Shown: positions 62,207 through 64,000 of the stretch, piece by piece
How positions within the stretch are numbered: position 1 is the stretch's first letter
How the letters are laid out: every line of letters starts with the position of its first letter
NCBI GenBank assembly: GCA_020634245.1
Contig: JACKCC010000010.1
Span: 310,001 to 374,000 of the forward strand
DNA: 64,000 bases
From: Ardenticatenaceae bacterium
Lineage (GTDB): Bacteria > Chloroflexota > Anaerolineae > Promineifilales > Promineifilaceae
Reading direction: 5' to 3'
Position numbers and translations under genes: made by a program
The notes under the pieces: model-generated
Told to the model about the DNA's origin: nothing
Seen by the model: the letters and a program-made list of their open reading frames with translations, nothing else
Database searches by the model: none

Positions 62207-64000
62207 ATGGAACACATTGTTACTTTTGATACTAATAAACAGGCGATCACTGCCACGACAGGCACTTTGTTAACGGAGGCCGCACACGAGGCAGGAATTG
62301 ATCTCACTCAACCATGTGGTGGGCAGGGTCGGTGCGGCCGTTGCGCGGTGCAGGTAACGGAAGGCAGTGTGCGGTCACGAAGCACGCTGCGGTTATCGCC
62401 GGAGGATGTGGCCGCTGGCTATGTGCTGGCCTGTCAGGCGGTGGTGGAAGGGGATGTGTCCATCCATGTGCCGCCGCAGGAAGCGTTGGAACGACGGCTG
62501 ACGACGGATCGTACGGTAGCCGAGGTACAGGTTCCAGCGGGTTACGACCCGGCCGTGCAGCCCATCTGCCGGGTCACGCTGACGCTGACGCCGCCCAGTA
62601 TGGATGACCAGACGGACGATTGGAGCCGCCTGCAAACGGCCGTTCGCCAGGAAACGGGCATTGGCGAGCTGCAAGTGTCGCTGTCGCTGCTGCGTAAGAT
62701 TGGTTCGGTGCTGCGGGAAGGGGAGTGGCAGGTTACGGCCGTACTTGACATCAGCCATTTTCCCGGAAACTTCGGAGTTTCCGGGAAAATTATCGATCTA
62801 CTTCCTGGCCACGTTCCCACCGACACGCCCTTGTGGGGAGCGGCGATTGATATCGGTACAACGACGGTGAGCGTTTGGCTGGTGAATTTGCTGACCGGTG
62901 AAGTCGTGCAGCAAGCGGCCGAGTACAACCGCCAAATCCGGCGCGGCGAGGACGTGATCTCGCGCATCATTTACGCCAGCAAGGGGAACGGCCGTGCCGA
63001 AATATGTGACTTGGTTCTGGAAACAATTAACGGGCTGCTGGAGCGAACCTGCCAAAGAGCCAACCCATCCCAGGGTCACAAAGAAGAAAAACCGCTGAGT
63101 TCGCTGCGCCCCTGTGGTGACAACATTGTCAAGGCGACTATTACCGGTAACAGCACGATGATTCACCTGCTTTTGGGCATTCCGGCGGAAAGTATCCGGT
63201 TATCGCCGTTTGTAACGGCCGTTAACCACATCCCCTCGTTAACAGCCAAAGAAGTCGGACTGGCCATCCATCCTGAAGCGGTGGTGGACTGCCTGCCCGG
63301 CGTCGCCAGCTACGTGGGCGCCGACATCAGCACCGGTGTGCTTTCATCGGGCGTGGACGACAGCGAGCAAGTCAGCCTGTTCCTGGACATCGGCACCAAT
63401 GGGGAGACCGTACTCGGTTCGCATGATTGGCTGGTCACCTGCGCCTGTTCGGCCGGACCGGCCTTTGAGGGCGCGGGCGTGCAGCATGGGATGCGGGCCA
63501 CGCGCGGCGCGATTGAGGAAGTATGGATCAACGGCGAAACCTACGAGCCGACCTACCGCGTCATTGGTGATGCTGCACCCAAAGGTTTCTGTGGCAGCGG
63601 CCTCATCTCGCTGCTGGCTGAGATGTTTTTGACCGGCGTCGTTGATAAGAGTGGCAATTTTAACCACATGCTGCCCACCAAACGTATCCGCCAGGGTGAA
63701 CACGGCTGGGAATATGTAGTCGTTTGGGCCGACGAAGGCGCAGGTAAGGACATCAGCATCACTCACGTGGATGTCGATAATCTGCTGCGGGCCAAGGCGG
63801 CCATTTATGCCGGATTCGAGGTTTTGGCCGAGGGCGTGGGATTCCCGCTGGAAGCAGTGGAGCGGGTGTTGATTGGCGGCGCGTTTGGCAAATACATCAA
63901 CGTGGAAAAGGCGGTGGAAATTGGCCTGCTGCCCGATATGCCCTGGGAGAACTTCCAATTTTTAGGCAATACGTCGGTCTTGGGCGCGTATTATGCCCTG
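62207..64000 (+). CDS. AcsV-like corrinoid-protein reactivating ferredoxin/ASKHA ATPase, 3' end missing
   Basis: Open for 598 codons to the window edge. The N-terminal plant-type [2Fe-2S] domain has C37, C43, C46 (CGGQGRCGRC) and C76. After a linker, the ASKHA ATPase fold begins with AIDIGTTTVSVWL near 213 and continues with TGNSTMIHLL, DIGTNGE, CSAGPAFEGAG and GGAFGKY. Proteins of this type (RACo/AcsV) use ATP to reduce Co(II) back to Co(I) in the corrinoid protein. The linker contains a perfect hairpin (62758-62789), and a second low-complexity stretch (SQGHKEEKPLSSLR) interrupts the ATPase part near residue 290. Start ATG 62207 has no good ribosome site. Confidence 0.9.
   Translation, partial: MEHIVTFDTNKQAITATTGTLLTEAAHEAGIDLTQPCGGQGRCGRCAVQVTEGSVRSRSTLRLSPEDVAAGYVLACQAVVEGDVSIHVPPQEALERRLTTDRTVAEVQVPAGYDPAVQPICRVTLTLTPPSMDDQTDDWSRLQTAVRQETGIGELQVSLSLLRKIGSVLREGEWQVTAVLDISHFPGNFGVSGKIIDLLPGHVPTDTPLWGAAIDIGTTTVSVWLVNLLTGEVVQQAAEYNRQIRRGEDVISRIIYASKGNGRAEICDLVLETINGLLERTCQRANPSQGHKEEKPLSSLRPCGDNIVKATITGNSTMIHLLLGIPAESIRLSPFVTAVNHIPSLTAKEVGLAIHPEAVVDCLPGVASYVGADISTGVLSSGVDDSEQVSLFLDIGTNGETVLGSHDWLVTCACSAGPAFEGAGVQHGMRATRGAIEEVWINGETYEPTYRVIGDAAPKGFCGSGLISLLAEMFLTGVVDKSGNFNHMLPTKRIRQGEHGWEYVVVWADEGAGKDISITHVDVDNLLRAKAAIYAGFEVLAEGVGFPLEAVERVLIGGAFGKYINVEKAVEIGLLPDMPWENFQFLGNTSVLGAYYAL
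62758..62789. repeat. Perfect hairpin inside the AcsV-like coding region
   Basis: A 14-bp perfect stem TTTTCCCGGAAACT / AGTTTCCGGGAAAA with loop TCGG. It encodes HFPGNFGVSGK in the linker between the ferredoxin and ATPase parts. The same theme occurs in the intergenic hairpin at 14368-14398. Confidence 0.88.

Noticed and set aside
1..64000. tRNA, rRNA or tmRNA genes
   Set aside because: No sequence with the conserved tRNA arms or rRNA segments was noticed on either strand; a covariance-model scan would settle this.

Overview
The window looks like chromosomal DNA of a Chloroflexota bacterium, most likely an Anaerolineae relative. This is inferred from gene content: WXG100 genes next to a VWA-FHA protein and TPT-rich receptor kinase and phosphatase, a transaldolase/glucose-6-phosphate isomerase fusion, a bacterial CODH/ACS cluster, and a secreted Asp-box protein ending in FLPVILK. 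No rRNA, tRNA, CRISPR array, phage gene or transposase was seen. The octamer ACGGCCGT is strikingly frequent on both strands, and most intergenic gaps carry short hairpin-forming repeat elements.

1-14.4 kb is a type VII-like secretion and Ser/Thr phospho-signalling region. It holds an EccC/EssC-type FtsK ATPase (cut by the left edge), a membrane-anchored zinc-ribbon pseudokinase, four WXG100-like small proteins, a secreted VWA protein with a cytoplasmic FHA domain, a membrane PP2C phosphatase, an O-antigen-ligase-like membrane protein and a PknB-like receptor kinase. Kinase, phosphatase and FHA reader could together control the export machine.

14.4-31.3 kb is mixed: an M29 aminopeptidase, phosphoglucomutase, a lipoprotein, a duplicated ParB-like protein, a 1,555-residue Asp-box protein, tandem repeats, a small zincin, a HAD phosphatase overlapping a MazG-like pyrophosphatase, another lipoprotein, an unusual SF2 helicase with membrane segments, and a lone receiver domain. 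31.4-38.7 kb is one two-module NRPS with a terminal thioesterase.

39.4-53 kb holds the Tal-Pgi fusion (its transaldolase half has lost all three catalytic residues), a BaeS/BaeR-like two-component system, an HtrA lipoprotein protease and a periplasmic helical protein (together a plausible envelope-stress set), a MATE exporter with an APH-type kinase, a flavoprotein without the redox cysteines, a nucleotidyltransferase, ribulose-phosphate epimerase and a small hypothetical protein.

53.3-64 kb is a Wood-Ljungdahl carbonyl-branch cluster on the + strand: a small HMA-like protein, CODH (CooS/AcsA), acetyl-CoA synthase (AcsB), a CBS protein, both corrinoid protein subunits (AcsD, AcsC), a CoA-binding protein, a small membrane protein and the corrinoid-reactivating ferredoxin/ASKHA protein (AcsV-like, cut by the right edge). 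Together these make or split acetyl-CoA from CO2/CO, a corrinoid methyl group and CoA. The methyltransferase (AcsE) and the CooC maturation ATPase are not in the window.
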